A DNA stretch of 64,000 nt from Streptantibioticus ferralitis (lineage in GTDB: Bacteria > Actinomycetota > Actinomycetes > Streptomycetales > Streptomycetaceae), in the NCBI RefSeq assembly GCF_029223525.1, contig NZ_JARHTQ010000004.1, positions 310,001 to 374,000 on the forward strand. The letters run 5' to 3'. The notes beneath the pieces were generated by a model. It did no database searches. It had not been told where the DNA came from and worked only from the letters and a program-made list of their open reading frames with translations. The position numbers were made by a program, and so were the translations under genes. Below, piece after piece: positions 47,546 to 56,030 of the stretch; positions within the stretch are counted from its first letter, which is position 1; the number at the start of each line of letters is the position of its first letter.

Positions 47546-48340
47546 ATGCCTGTGCCCCCCAGCGTCTGCAAGTTCCTCGTACTGTCCGTCACCGTTGCAG
47601 CGGGCGCGGACGTCGCACTGAGTGGCCCCGCCACTCATGCCGCCACGCCCGACCAGTCGGCAGCCGCCAAGCCTTCGGCCGTAGCCAAGGCGAAGCCCCA
47701 GGCGCACAGCACTCGGTTCAAGCCGACCGTCGCCGACCCCACCACCGCCACCCCGCGCCAGCTCGCGAGGGGGGCTCGGTCCGCCTGGCGGTCCAACCGG
47801 TTCCACATCCGGCGGCTGGATGCCCCGGGCATCACTCGGGGCACTGTCATGGCGCGGGCCCAGAGCTGGATCACCGAAGGCGTCCCCTACAACCGCTACG
47901 CGTACAACACCGACGACAACGGCACCTACCGCCAGGACTGCTCCGGCTTCGTCTCCATGGCCTGGCACCTGCCGTCCAGTTCCGCCAACAACTACGGGGA
48001 GACCACCGGCACGCTGCCGAACTTCGCCACCGAGCTGAACAGCTTGGACGACCTGCGGCCCGGCGACATGCTCGACAACATCTCGACGCATGTCGTGCTC
48101 TTCAAGGGCTGGGCCGACTCCAGCCACACCACCGCCATGATCCTGGAAGAGGCCCACGCGGGCACCAACGCCCGTGAGGACGGCCGTTTTTACACCCGGC
48201 GCTATCTCGCCACCAGGGGCTACCGGCCGTACCGCTACAACGGGATCCAGGAGACACCGGATCCGGACTCGCCACAGTCCGCCACGGCTGATTCCGACAA
48301 CTCCGGTGACGAGGCGGATCACGACCGGACGGCGGACTAG
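47546..48340 (+). CDS. Secreted NlpC/P60-like cell-wall hydrolase
   Basis: This 264-residue secreted protein has a signal peptide (cleavage near THA-AT), an Ala/Lys/Pro-rich linker, and a domain with the catalytic Cys in TYRQDCSGFVSMAWHLP and the His in STHVVLFKGW. That matches the NlpC/P60-like amidase/peptidase arrangement used on peptidoglycan. A low-complexity acidic tail (TPDPDSPQSATADSDNSGDE) ends it. Cleavage specificity is not predictable. Confidence 0.82.
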   Translation: MPVPPSVCKFLVLSVTVAAGADVALSGPATHAATPDQSAAAKPSAVAKAKPQAHSTRFKPTVADPTTATPRQLARGARSAWRSNRFHIRRLDAPGITRGTVMARAQSWITEGVPYNRYAYNTDDNGTYRQDCSGFVSMAWHLPSSSANNYGETTGTLPNFATELNSLDDLRPGDMLDNISTHVVLFKGWADSSHTTAMILEEAHAGTNAREDGRFYTRRYLATRGYRPYRYNGIQETPDPDSPQSATADSDNSGDEADHDRTAD

Positions 48341-48532
48341 GACGTGTTCCTGGTGGCCCGTCGGCGGGAACGGCTGGAGCAACTCCCGCTCGGCGCCGAT
48401 GGGTCAGGCACGTGCCACGCTGGCATTCCGCCGGACATTCGAGTCACCCCTACGTCCGCTTGAGGCGGTGTTCCGGCATCTGCGGGCGGCACTGCCAAGT
48501 GCGTGTGTACTCCCTCGGGTTGCGGTCCGCCG
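48341..48532. other. Intergenic region
   Basis: No gene or strong hairpin is recognised between the NlpC/P60-like gene and the convergent MarR gene. Confidence 0.5.
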
Positions 48533-48982
48533 TCAGGGCTTTTCGCCGGGCGACGCGCTGTGCGGTGTGGCGGCGCGGAGTGTGGCGAGCGCGGTGCCGA
48601 GGTGGCCCAGTGCCGACGCCGACAGCGGTCCGCCCAACCGTGCCGCGAGTTCCTCGTCGAAGATCCGTCCGGCCGATTCCGTCAGCTCCCGGCCTGCCGC
48701 GGTGAGCTGGACGATCGAGGAGCGGCGGTCGTCCGGATTGGGCTGCCGGGTGCACAGGCCGCGTTTCTCCAGGCGGTCGACGGCCTGGCTCGCGCCGCCG
48801 ATCGTGATCGACAGGGCCGCGGCGATGTCGTTGACCCGGCAGGCCTGCGTGCGCGCGACGACCAGCATCACGTTCAGGCTGCCCAGGGGGAGGTCGCCGT
48901 CGTGCCGGAGCCGGGCGTCGATCCCGTTCCACAGGTCGGTCTCGAAGCGCACCAGGTCGTCGAACACCTTCCGCAGGTCCAC
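48533..48982 (-). CDS. MarR family transcriptional regulator
   Basis: This 149-residue MarR regulator has a winged-helix core: NDIAAALSITIGGASQAVDR is the recognition region and LEKRGLCTRQPNPDDRRSS the wing. N- and C-terminal dimerisation helices flank it. The start is GTG. It is divergent from an esterase gene, with three related near-palindromes between them at 15-bp period. These are the likely sites for autoregulation and esterase control. The ligand is unknown. Confidence 0.92.
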   Translation of the reverse strand: MDLRKVFDDLVRFETDLWNGIDARLRHDGDLPLGSLNVMLVVARTQACRVNDIAAALSITIGGASQAVDRLEKRGLCTRQPNPDDRRSSIVQLTAAGRELTESAGRIFDEELAARLGGPLSASALGHLGTALATLRAATPHSASPGEKP

Positions 48983-49004
48983 GGAGTCTCCTCTTGCTAT
49001 ATGG

Positions 49005-49044
49005 ATTAGCGCTAACTAGATTAGCACTATCTGCATTAGGGCTA
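49005..49044. promoter_or_regulatory. Three-operator array, ATTAG-N2-CTA at 15-bp period
   Basis: ATTAGCGCTA (49005-49014), ATTAGCACTA (49020-49029) and ATTAGGGCTA (49035-49044) are three near-palindromes spaced exactly 15 bp. They lie between the MarR gene and the divergent esterase gene. A possible -10, TATAGT, overlaps the last one. Confidence 0.8.
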
Positions 49045-49107
49045 TAGTAAATCTCGCCTCCATGAGCCTACGGCCGCACAGCGACCGCGTCGGAAGGAAG
49101 CCGAACC

Positions 49108-50004
49108 ATGAGTCAGCAGCAGCGTGAGATGGTCGATCAGATACTGCGCCGGTCGCCGGTCGACCTCGGCGGCGACGTCACCGAACAGCGCGAGCTGTTC
49201 CAGCAGTTGGTGTCCGCGCGCCCGGTTCCCGACGACGTGATCGCCGAGCCCGGGGTGCTCGGCGGCATCCCGGTGGTGTTCGTCCAGGTCGCCAGTGCCG
49301 TGACGAACGGCGTCGTCCTCTACTTTCACGGCGGATGCTTCGCGGTCGGGTCGGCGCAGGCCTCGGTCGGCCTGGCGGCCGACCTGGCCCGCAAGGCCGG
49401 CGTCCGTGTCGTGTCCGTCGACTACCGGCTCGCCCCGGAACACCCCTGGCCCGCGGCGCTCGACGACGCTCTGGACGCCTACCGGGCCCTGGTGGAACGC
49501 GAGCGAGGCGCGGAGCCGATCGCCGTCCTGGGCGAATCGGCTGGCGCCAACCTCGCCACCGCCGTCATGCTCGCCGCTCGCAACGAGGGGAGCCTGCCCC
49601 AGCCTTCCTGCGCCGTCCTGTTCTCGCCATGGGCAGACCTCACAGTGCCCGCGCGCACCAGCGACGCCGGAGTCGACCCGGTGATCAACGCTGCTGCCCT
49701 GCGTGTGCGCGCCGAGGACTACCTTCAGGGCGCCGACCCGCTCGACGGCCTGCTCAGCCCGGTTCACGCGGACCTGACCGGCCTGCCGCCGGTGCTCATC
49801 CAGGCGGGCTCGCACGAGTACCTTCTGGACGACGCGGTGCGGCTGGCGGCCCGCGCCGCCGCCCACCACGTGGCAGTCACTCTCGATGTCACACCCCAGG
49901 TCCTGCATGTGTTCCAGGCCTTCGCCGCCGTCCTGGACGAGGGCGACGCGGCCCTCACCCGCGCCGGCGAGTTCCTCCGGGGACACCTGGCCGACCGCGC
50001 ATGA
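49108..50004 (+). CDS. Alpha/beta hydrolase, hormone-sensitive lipase family
   Basis: This 298-residue esterase has the oxyanion-hole motif YFHGGCF (HGG), the nucleophile Ser in LGESAGANLA (GxSxG), and the catalytic Asp and His near the end (SHEYLLDDAVRL, then VLHVFQAFA). These make it an HSL/BD-FAE-type carboxylesterase. It lacks a signal peptide. It is under likely MarR control through the upstream operator array. Confidence 0.92.
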   Translation: MSQQQREMVDQILRRSPVDLGGDVTEQRELFQQLVSARPVPDDVIAEPGVLGGIPVVFVQVASAVTNGVVLYFHGGCFAVGSAQASVGLAADLARKAGVRVVSVDYRLAPEHPWPAALDDALDAYRALVERERGAEPIAVLGESAGANLATAVMLAARNEGSLPQPSCAVLFSPWADLTVPARTSDAGVDPVINAAALRVRAEDYLQGADPLDGLLSPVHADLTGLPPVLIQAGSHEYLLDDAVRLAARAAAHHVAVTLDVTPQVLHVFQAFAAVLDEGDAALTRAGEFLRGHLADRA

Positions 50005-50103
50005 CAGCGTGATCGCCATCGCCCAAGGCGGCGGCGGTGGGCGACCGCCGCCGCCCGGGCACACGCCGACGAACCGCCCGCTCCGGAGTGTGCCGGAAAA
50101 CAG

Positions 50104-50130
50104 AAAAAGCCCCAGTTCACCTGGGGTTTC
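50104..50130 (-). terminator. Terminator downstream of the tRNA remnant
   Basis: CCCCAG (50110-50115) and CTGGGG (50121-50126) form a stem with loop TTCAC. On the minus strand it is followed by C and TTTTT. It is placed just after the CCA end of the tRNA remnant, as terminators of tRNA genes usually are. Confidence 0.7.
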
Positions 50131-50133
50131 TAC

Positions 50134-50160
50134 TGGTGTCCGAGGGGGGATCGAGCCCAC
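50134..50160 (-). pseudogene. 3' end of a tRNA-Leu (integration-site remnant)
   Basis: The minus strand reads TCCCCCCTCGGACACCA after GTGGGCTCGA. This matches the T-arm, acceptor strand and encoded CCA of Streptomyces tRNA-Leu as I remember it. The rest of the tRNA (anticodon and D arms, 5' acceptor) is absent. Such 3' ends remain as attachment-site scars of integrating elements. Here it marks the left side of a region of damaged accessory genes. Confidence 0.55.
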
Positions 50161-50430
50161 TCGACCTGGGTGGGTGGCCGGGCGGTGAGCTGGATCTACC
50201 GTAGCCCGCGGCTTGGAACCCCGCCATCATTCATGAGAGTGGCAGCAGCAGCCATCGCCAGCATGGCGGCTGGTCTGGCAGCGCTGCCGATCCCGGGGCC
50301 TGGTGGTGGAAGTCCGCGCTACCGCCGCCGCTTCCGGCGGGGCGATTGCCTGCTCGCCGGGCGCGTTCGGGCCCGCGGCGCGCTGGAGCGGGCACCGTGT
50401 GCGGTCTGCGGGCGGATAGGCTGGGCGGCT

Positions 50431-51324
50431 GTGAGCGAGTACCAGTACTACGAATTCCTTGCCGTCGACCGCCCGTTGACCCAGAAGGAACTCCAGAGCG
50501 TGCGGGCGCTGTCCACGCGGGCCCGGATCACCTCGACACATTTCAGCAACGAGTACCACTGGGGCGACTTCCGGGGCGATCCGCACCGCCTGATGGAGCA
50601 GTTCTACGACGGCCACCTGTACCTGGCCAACTGGGGCACCCGGCAAGTCATGTTGCGGCTCCCCGCAGCACAACTCCCGCTCACCGCCGTGGAACCGTAC
50701 TGCTGCGAGGACGCGTTGGAAGCGTGGACGAACGACCGGTACACCATCCTCGACCTGCGCTACAGCCCCGATGAGGGGGACGACTGGGACGAGGGCGAAG
50801 AGTCGGCGCTGTCCGCGATCGTCGGCGTGCGGACTGAGCTCGCTGTCGGCGACCACCGCGCCCTCTACCTGGCCTGGCTGGTCGGTCTCGCACTGTGGGA
50901 GCTGCAGGACGACGACGAGACGGCATACCAGAACGAGCACGAACCCCCCGTGCCCGCGGGACTCGCTCAACTCACCGGCCCGCAGCAGGCGCTCGCTGAC
51001 TTCCTCCATCTGGACGCCGACCTGCTCGCCGCGGCCGCCGAAGCGAGTCCGTCGCTGGACCAAACCCCTGGCAACGATCCCGGGCTGGCCCACTGGATCG
51101 CGAAGTTGCCCGCTCGGGAAAAGGACGCTCTCCTGCTGCGCGCCGCCCAGGGCTCGGCCCCGCACCTTGGCCCCGAACTGCTTGGCCGCTACCACACCGA
51201 AACAGCGACGCCTCTCGCCGTGCATTCCGAACGCCGCACGGCCGCCCAGCTGCTCGACGCCGCCGCGGCCCGTCGCACCGTACGCGCGCGGGCGCGGACC
51301 GCAGATGCAGCGCGCGGCCGGTGA
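50431..51324 (+). CDS. Conserved hypothetical protein, probably C-terminally truncated
   Basis: The GTG start gives SEYQYYEFLAVDRPLTQKEL, then TRARITSTHFSNEYHWGDFR, FYDGHLYLANWGTRQVMLRL and an acidic DEGDDWDEGEE stretch. I recognise this as an actinobacterial family of unknown function, normally longer (about 400 or more residues). The C-terminal part is missing, and the frame ends in a basic low-complexity tail (RARARTADAARGR). Methylase-like sequence follows directly in another frame. It may be a pseudogene. Confidence 0.65.
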   Translation: MSEYQYYEFLAVDRPLTQKELQSVRALSTRARITSTHFSNEYHWGDFRGDPHRLMEQFYDGHLYLANWGTRQVMLRLPAAQLPLTAVEPYCCEDALEAWTNDRYTILDLRYSPDEGDDWDEGEESALSAIVGVRTELAVGDHRALYLAWLVGLALWELQDDDETAYQNEHEPPVPAGLAQLTGPQQALADFLHLDADLLAAAAEASPSLDQTPGNDPGLAHWIAKLPAREKDALLLRAAQGSAPHLGPELLGRYHTETATPLAVHSERRTAAQLLDAAAARRTVRARARTADAARGR

Positions 51325-51349
51325 CTGCGGATTCCGCCTCACCGTGACG

Positions 51350-51635
51350 GCTGCGGTCCGGAGGCAGTCGGCCGGGGCAAGGGAAGCACGGTTCCTCACC
51401 GCGGGAGACATCGCCTCGGGGCGCCCTGCCTCCGGGACGGGGCCGGGCCCTGAGGATCCCGTGCGCTGCCCACCGGTCCGGGCAGGCGACATCCTGCTTC
51501 CTGCGATGGCACGCGAGATTCTGGCCCGTGTTGCCACCGACGAGGATGCGGGAGCCTATCCGAGCTCCGGCCTACACCATCTGCGCGTCACGGACCCCGA
51601 ACTTCTCGACCCCTGGTACCTCGCCGGACAGGGGA
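51350..51635 (+). pseudogene. N-6 DNA methylase C-terminal (specificity domain) remnant
   Basis: A reading frame of about 90 codons without its own start reads FLTAGDIASGRPASG, VRAGDILLPAMAREILARV, then AGAYPSSGLHHLRVTDPE and LDPWYLAG. This matches, from memory, the C-terminal target-recognition-like part of actinobacterial HsdM/PglX-type N-6 DNA methylases. The catalytic NPPY part is absent. It is opened by the truncated hypothetical gene and closed by the antisense GIY-YIG gene end. It is a leftover of a restriction or phage-defence gene. Confidence 0.55.
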
Positions 51636-52567
51636 CGGCGGCTCGACTTCGGTTGCAGCTGAGGCAGCCATCGTTCTGGGCCGGGCACGGGGAAGGCTGG
51701 TTCCTCACGTACCTTGGGGCGAGGCCCCCACGTCCGGGGTCCCGGCAGGTCGCACGCGCTGCGGCCCGCGGAGATCATGGCGGTTGACGGCTCACGACCG
51801 AGCGCGTTGAGGACCAGTGGGAAGCCCTCGGGTGTGAACTGGGGGCTCCAGGTACGGCAGGCCACCTGGCAGTAGGCCTTCGCCTCGAACAGGACGCTGG
51901 TGCACGAGTCGGGGCCATCCGCGTCGCGCAGCCAGAGCAGGCGGTCGCCGGGAGCGAGTCGCTCCTTGCCGTTGAGCACCCCGTTGGCGACGAGCCGCGA
52001 CGCGTCGAGGTAGGGCACGGGGTCGACGTCGCCCCCGGCGTCCCCGTCGCTGAACCCGGCGGTGTCAGCGGGACGTTCCGCAGCGTAGATCTCCAACTGG
52101 TCGCCGGTGGAATGAGCTTGCCAGAGGTCGAGGGGCTGCCAGCCGCCGCCGGTCAGCGGTGCGGGCTGCGCCAGCAGTATGAACACCTCTCCTGCTTCCA
52201 GCGGCAGTACGATCCGATCCTGGCCCCCAATGGTGCGAATGTCTTCCGGCACCCAGGCATCGATCCCGTTGACCTCCAGCACGCATTCACGGACGGTCTC
52301 CACGGCCGACTCGATGGACGTGGTGAAGAACTCTCGACGTGGCGAGACTCGTTGCCCGTCCAGGCGCCGATGCACCAGCCGCTCGACGGCTGGCCAGCGC
52401 ATGGTGAGCGCCCGGAAGCGGACCTCGAACGGCAGGGGCACGCCGCTGTGGTCGGACAGCTTCTTGGCACGCGCCTCCGGCAGCAGGGTCGTGAACCCGA
52501 TCTTCACCATGTCAGGCATCGCCGGGTTGCTCATGACGTAGACGAACCCGGTGTCGTGTGCGGTCAC
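51572..52567 (-). CDS. GIY-YIG nuclease family protein (T5orf172/MUG113 domain)
   Basis: This 331-residue protein begins TGFVYVMSNPAMPDMVKIGF with ARAKKLSDHSG and FEVRFRALTMRWPAVERLVH. This is the T5orf172 (GIY-YIG-like) domain with REFFTTSIESAVETV. The rest (from about residue 110) is of unknown kind. The last 20 or so codons lie antisense to methylase-like sequence, so the true C-terminus has probably been replaced at a deletion junction. Such proteins occur in mobile elements and defence islands. Confidence 0.75.
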   Translation of the reverse strand: MTAHDTGFVYVMSNPAMPDMVKIGFTTLLPEARAKKLSDHSGVPLPFEVRFRALTMRWPAVERLVHRRLDGQRVSPRREFFTTSIESAVETVRECVLEVNGIDAWVPEDIRTIGGQDRIVLPLEAGEVFILLAQPAPLTGGGWQPLDLWQAHSTGDQLEIYAAERPADTAGFSDGDAGGDVDPVPYLDASRLVANGVLNGKERLAPGDRLLWLRDADGPDSCTSVLFEAKAYCQVACRTWSPQFTPEGFPLVLNALGREPSTAMISAGRSACDLPGPRTWGPRPKVREEPAFPVPGPERWLPQLQPKSSRRPLSGEVPGVEKFGVRDAQMV

Positions 52568-52872
52568 CTGCGTATTCTGAGGTCAGTGCGACCACTGATG
52601 AAGGCGGTTCGCATAATTCCGGCCATGGCTGGGGTCGTTCATTGCCTAAGGGCCGGTTTAGGAACCGCGGCTTCGGCTCGGCTCCGAAGCCCGTCGCGAC
52701 GCCCACCGAGACCGAGCTGTCGGCGATCCCGTCCTCGTGTGACGCCGGCGAATAGGCCGACCCTATCGCCATTGCTGACCGCGAGGCGGAGCTCCCACCG
52801 CGGCTGGAACTCGCAACTGTAGGGCCGATCTCGCGGGCGGCTGCGCGGGTAGCGCGCTCCGCTGCCCTGGTG
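52568..52872. other. Intergenic region with a hairpin
   Basis: No convincing gene is present. GGCTTCGG (52669-52676) and CCGAAGCC (52684-52691) form a perfect 8-bp stem with a 7-nt loop. A 65-codon open frame crosses it without a ribosome-binding site or recognisable product. Confidence 0.45.
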
Positions 52873-53325
52873 TCACTGTGCGCCGGGGCCCACCTCCGCC
52901 CAGACGGTCTTGCCGCCCGGGGGATGCGGCTGGGTTCCCCAGCGGTCGGCCAACGCGGCGACGAGGAGCAGGCCGCGTCCGGACTCGCCATCGGGATCGG
53001 TGACGTGGACGGGCGAGGGCATGCGGTCTCCACGGGCGTCGGTCACCTCGATACGGAGCGTGCTGCTTGCCGCGTCCAGGACGAGCTCCACTCTGAAGTC
53101 CCGGCCCCGTACGCGGCCGTGCAGTGCGGCATTGGCGGCGAGCTCGGCGACGATCTGCTCGGCACGGTCCGCGATGTCGAACGGAACCTCCCAGGTGCGG
53201 AGTTGCTCGACCGTGAGCAGGCGGGCGAGGCGGGCTCCACGGCGTGTGGGGGAGAGGAGGACCGTGAATCGTCGAGCGGTCGAGGGTGCGGTGAGTGGTT
53301 GAACTTCCTGGATTCCGTGGTTCAC
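52873..53325 (-). CDS. ATP-binding regulatory protein (RsbW/anti-sigma-like HATPase)
   Basis: This is a 150-residue GHKL ATPase domain with N-box IVAELAANAALHGR, G1 VTDARGDRMP and G2 GRGLLLVAALADRWG. There is no sensor region. These small kinases occur in hundreds in streptomycetes, often divergent from an XRE/DUF397 pair exactly as here, and act in developmental or antibiotic regulation. Target unknown. Confidence 0.9.
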   Translation of the reverse strand: MNHGIQEVQPLTAPSTARRFTVLLSPTRRGARLARLLTVEQLRTWEVPFDIADRAEQIVAELAANAALHGRVRGRDFRVELVLDAASSTLRIEVTDARGDRMPSPVHVTDPDGESGRGLLLVAALADRWGTQPHPPGGKTVWAEVGPGAQ

Positions 53326-53482
53326 ATCACTGAGCGTGTCCGAGTGGGCCTACCCTGACCAGGAGTGATTCGGGTACGCCGGGTGACTGTCCGGGTGCGC
53401 AGGGGTAGCTGTACGTGCGTACGGCCGTTACCCTGACACCGCTCCTCGGACGGCCCCGGTCGGTGGAGGGGACGGTGAAGAG
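53326..53482. promoter_or_regulatory. Divergent promoter with repeated TACCCTGAC
   Basis: TACCCTGAC occurs at 53351-53359 and again at 53429-53437 in the same orientation, one near each of the divergent genes. It is a candidate binding site of the XRE regulator or a promoter element. Confidence 0.45.
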
Positions 53483-54331
53483 GTGGCAGACCCGACGGAC
53501 GAGGACGCGGGTGACGGCGCGGTGGATCTGTTCCGCGCGCTGGGACGACAGATCAAGCTGCTGCGCGAGCGAGCGGGGTTGACCCAGCGGGAACTGGGCC
53601 AACGGCTCGGGTATGGGGAGGAGACGATCTCCTCGGTCGAGCGGGGACGGCGGATTCCGCAGCCGGAGCTGCTGGACGCGGCGGACGAATTCCTCGGCGC
53701 GGGCGGGCTGTTGAGCGCGGCCAAGGAGGACGTGGAGCGGGCCAAGGCGAAGGCACGGGTTCGCCATCCGGCTTGGTTCAGGGATTATGCGCGGTTGGAG
53801 TCGGAGGCGGTTGAGCTTCACGAGTACGGCAACCACGTGGTCCCTGGTCTGCTCAAGACCGAGGCGCACGCGCGAGCCTTGTTCGGTATGCGGATGCCGC
53901 TCCTTGACGAGCAGACGATCGAGCAGCGCGTCACCGCACGTCTGGCTCGGCAGGAGCTACTGACCCGATGGCCCGCGCCCATCGTGACGTGCATCATCGA
54001 AGAGTCCGTGCTGCGGCGCCCAATCGGCGGACGCGAGGTACACCGAGGACAGCTGGAACAACTCCTCCAACTGGGCCAATTGCGAAGCCTGCAGCTCCAG
54101 GTGACGCCAATGGACCGCGCCGAGCACGCGGGCATGGGCGGGCCCTTCATCCTGCTCACCCCGAACGGCCGCTCGCAGGTGGGATACCTGGAAGTCCAGA
54201 ACGTCAGCAGGCTGATCACGGATCCGGAAGAGGTCCGTATGCTGGCCGCACGTTACGGCAGCATTAGGGCCCAGGCCCTTTCGCCCCGTGACTCCCTGAC
54301 AGCGATCGAGAAGTTGCTGGGAGAAACATGA
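53483..54331 (+). CDS. XRE family regulator with DUF5753
   Basis: This 282-residue protein with a GTG start has a helix-turn-helix at about 20-75 (LGRQIKLLRERAGLTQRELG, then YGEETISSVERGRRIP). A DUF5753 domain follows (VVPGLLKTEAHARALF, IIEESVLRRPIGG, QLQVTPMDRAEHAG). It is coupled by ATGA overlap to the DUF397 gene and divergent from the HATPase gene. These form the usual three-gene regulatory module of streptomycetes. Confidence 0.92.
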   Translation: MADPTDEDAGDGAVDLFRALGRQIKLLRERAGLTQRELGQRLGYGEETISSVERGRRIPQPELLDAADEFLGAGGLLSAAKEDVERAKAKARVRHPAWFRDYARLESEAVELHEYGNHVVPGLLKTEAHARALFGMRMPLLDEQTIEQRVTARLARQELLTRWPAPIVTCIIEESVLRRPIGGREVHRGQLEQLLQLGQLRSLQLQVTPMDRAEHAGMGGPFILLTPNGRSQVGYLEVQNVSRLITDPEEVRMLAARYGSIRAQALSPRDSLTAIEKLLGET

Positions 54332-54534
54332 GCACCGAGCATCCCGCACGTGTCCAGGCCGAACTCACCTGGTTCAAGAGCAGCCACAGCAGCAACGAAG
54401 GCGGGGCGTGTGTCGAGGTGGCCGTCACCGAAGAGACTGTCCATATACGGGACTCCAAGGACATGACAGGGCCTCAACTCACGGTCGGGCGAACGGAATG
54501 GGCGCGGTTCGTGCGCTTCGCCGCGCGCGGCTGA
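54328..54534 (+). CDS. DUF397 domain protein
   Basis: This is a 68-residue DUF397 protein: LTWFKSSHSSNEGGACVEVA, VHIRDSKDMTGPQLTV and EWARFVRFAARG. Its ATG overlaps the XRE stop. It is longer than the copy at 8.3 kb and better preserved around the GP-x-L-x-V and W segments. Confidence 0.92.
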   Translation: MSTEHPARVQAELTWFKSSHSSNEGGACVEVAVTEETVHIRDSKDMTGPQLTVGRTEWARFVRFAARG

Positions 54535-54567
54535 GCCCGCCCGTGGGCTCAGCCGCGAGGTGCGTCC

Positions 54568-55470
54568 TCAAGCGGTTTCGGGCCGTGCCGGATGGCGAGG
54601 GCCGTGGCCCGGGGGCGGAGTGAGGGTGGATGTGTAGTTCTCGGCGTCGACTAGCGGGGTGTCGAGGGAGACACCCAGCAGGGCCATCCGGTCGTACTCG
54701 GCGAGGACCAGGTCCTTGGTGCGGTTCGTGCCGTACTTGGCGTTCTCGTTGTTCTTGAGGCCACCGCCTGAGTCGGACTGGAAGATCGAAGAGGTGTGCC
54801 ATCTTCCCCTCGTACAGCGGCAGCATCCGCTTACTGTTCCGCACGAACACATTCCCGTCGAGCTCCCACCTCTCGTCGGAATGATGCACCCGAAGCGCCC
54901 CTTGGGTGCCGCAATTGACGCGAACCGCTCCGCGAAAAGCTGGTCGGTCTGAAGGGAGTTGACACCCTTCACTGTCAAACCCTTCCTACACAACGGAAAC
55001 GCCCCCGAGCTCCCCGCGAACAAGAACGTCGACTTAACCTTCCGCCGCTCGGCCCGACCCCGCTTGCCCGCCTCCGGGTTCTCCTCCTCCCACTCCGCGA
55101 TCCGTGTACGCCGCGCCGTACCCGAGCTCTCGGCGATCGACGGCACAACAACGCTGAAGTACTTCTTGTCCTCGAAGTCGACCTTGTCCCAAGGCGGATT
55201 GCCGATCACACACGAGCCCACCCGGCCCACCCCGTAGCCGGGTCCACGTCCACGTCCACGTCCACACCCGCGCCAGCGCCGTCGCCCTCGGGAACCGTGA
55301 AGACCTCCGGAAACTCCAGGTGCCAGTGGAAGAACCGGTACTCCCGCCTCAGCCGCCGGATCTCAACGTGGGTCGCATCCGAGGCGGCCGTACCAGCCGG
55401 GTCCTGAAGTGCCCGGACACATCCTGAGTGATCGCGGGCGGCGCGTCCTTGGACTTGTGCCACATGAACG
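54568..55470 (-). pseudogene. Eco57I-type DNA methyltransferase pseudogene
   Basis: Fragments of a large N6-adenine methyltransferase lie in order on the minus strand. They are ATHVEIRRLRREYRFFHWHL-EFPEVF, then after a frameshift VGSCVIGNPPWDKVDF (catalytic NPPW), VKSTFLFAGSSGAFPLC and RFGCIIPT. After an internal deletion and frame change come WELDGNVFVRNSKRMLPLYE and the tail KYGTNRTKDLVLAEYDRMAL ... TPPPGHGPRHP. The normal protein is above 1000 residues, so the N-terminus and several internal blocks are lost. It resembles methylases of BREX/DISARM-like or type IIG systems. A GTCCAC x4 microsatellite sits near the frameshift. Confidence 0.8.
55242..55265. repeat. Hexanucleotide microsatellite (GTCCAC)4
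   Basis: Four perfect copies in the methylase pseudogene encode a Val-Asp repeat on the minus strand. It lies about 30 bp from the frame break before NPPW. Slippage here could vary length in steps of two codons. Confidence 0.8.
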
Positions 55471-56030
55471 CCGCGCACCACGCGTCGGCGACGTGCAGGG
55501 GTTCGGCTCCCGCCGACTACCGCGTCATCGGCTCCCGCTCGGTACGGGACGAGACAGAGCGCCACTGGGACATGGCCGCGGCGTTAAGAGTCGCGCTCAG
55601 ATCCCCGGCATCGAACGTGTGCAGCCTCCACTCTGCACATCGATTACCTGGCCACGGTAATTGCGCGTCGTTGCAGTTGATGGAGTCGGTCAATCTGGAC
55701 CTCGACCTCCTCGGCGCGTGCGGTTCGCTGGTTCCAAAGGATTGCGAGCCACCGCAACGCGCAGGTGCGCTGTGCGACGTAGAACCTCCGCGCAGTCGCC
55801 GGGGTGACGGCTCCGAGCTGAGCGCCTCTTCTTGGAATCGATCGCCTTCTCCCTGGTAACGGGCTTGTCGGCGGCTCACAAAAAAACCACAAGAACGCTG
55901 CCTACGGTCGGTCAGCCCGCCACGTGCCCGCGGGCGGGCCTGTCCATGACGGGTCGTCCGCACTCAAGCTGGGGCGAGGCTCAACAGAGCGCAGCCCGTT
56001 CAGCCGCGTAGCGCAAACCTGGAGGACCGC
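55471..56030. other. Degenerate region upstream of the methylase pseudogene
   Basis: No intact gene is present. On the minus strand a frame near 55644-55892 reads VTPATARRFYVAQRTCALRW and RAEEVEVQIDRLHQLQRRAI, which looks like real but unplaceable coding sequence. GCCCGCCACGTGCCCGCGGGCGGGC at 55917-55941, preceded by an A7 run, is hairpin-like. The promoter of the Spherulin-4 gene should lie at the right end. Confidence 0.4.

Noticed and set aside
50134-50210. Intact tRNA gene
   Set aside because: Only the T-arm and acceptor 3' part match. No anticodon or D arm follows on the minus strand.
52558-52755. 65-codon plus-strand ORF
   Set aside because: It has no ribosome-binding site, low-complexity composition, and contains a hairpin. 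It is not supported as a gene.
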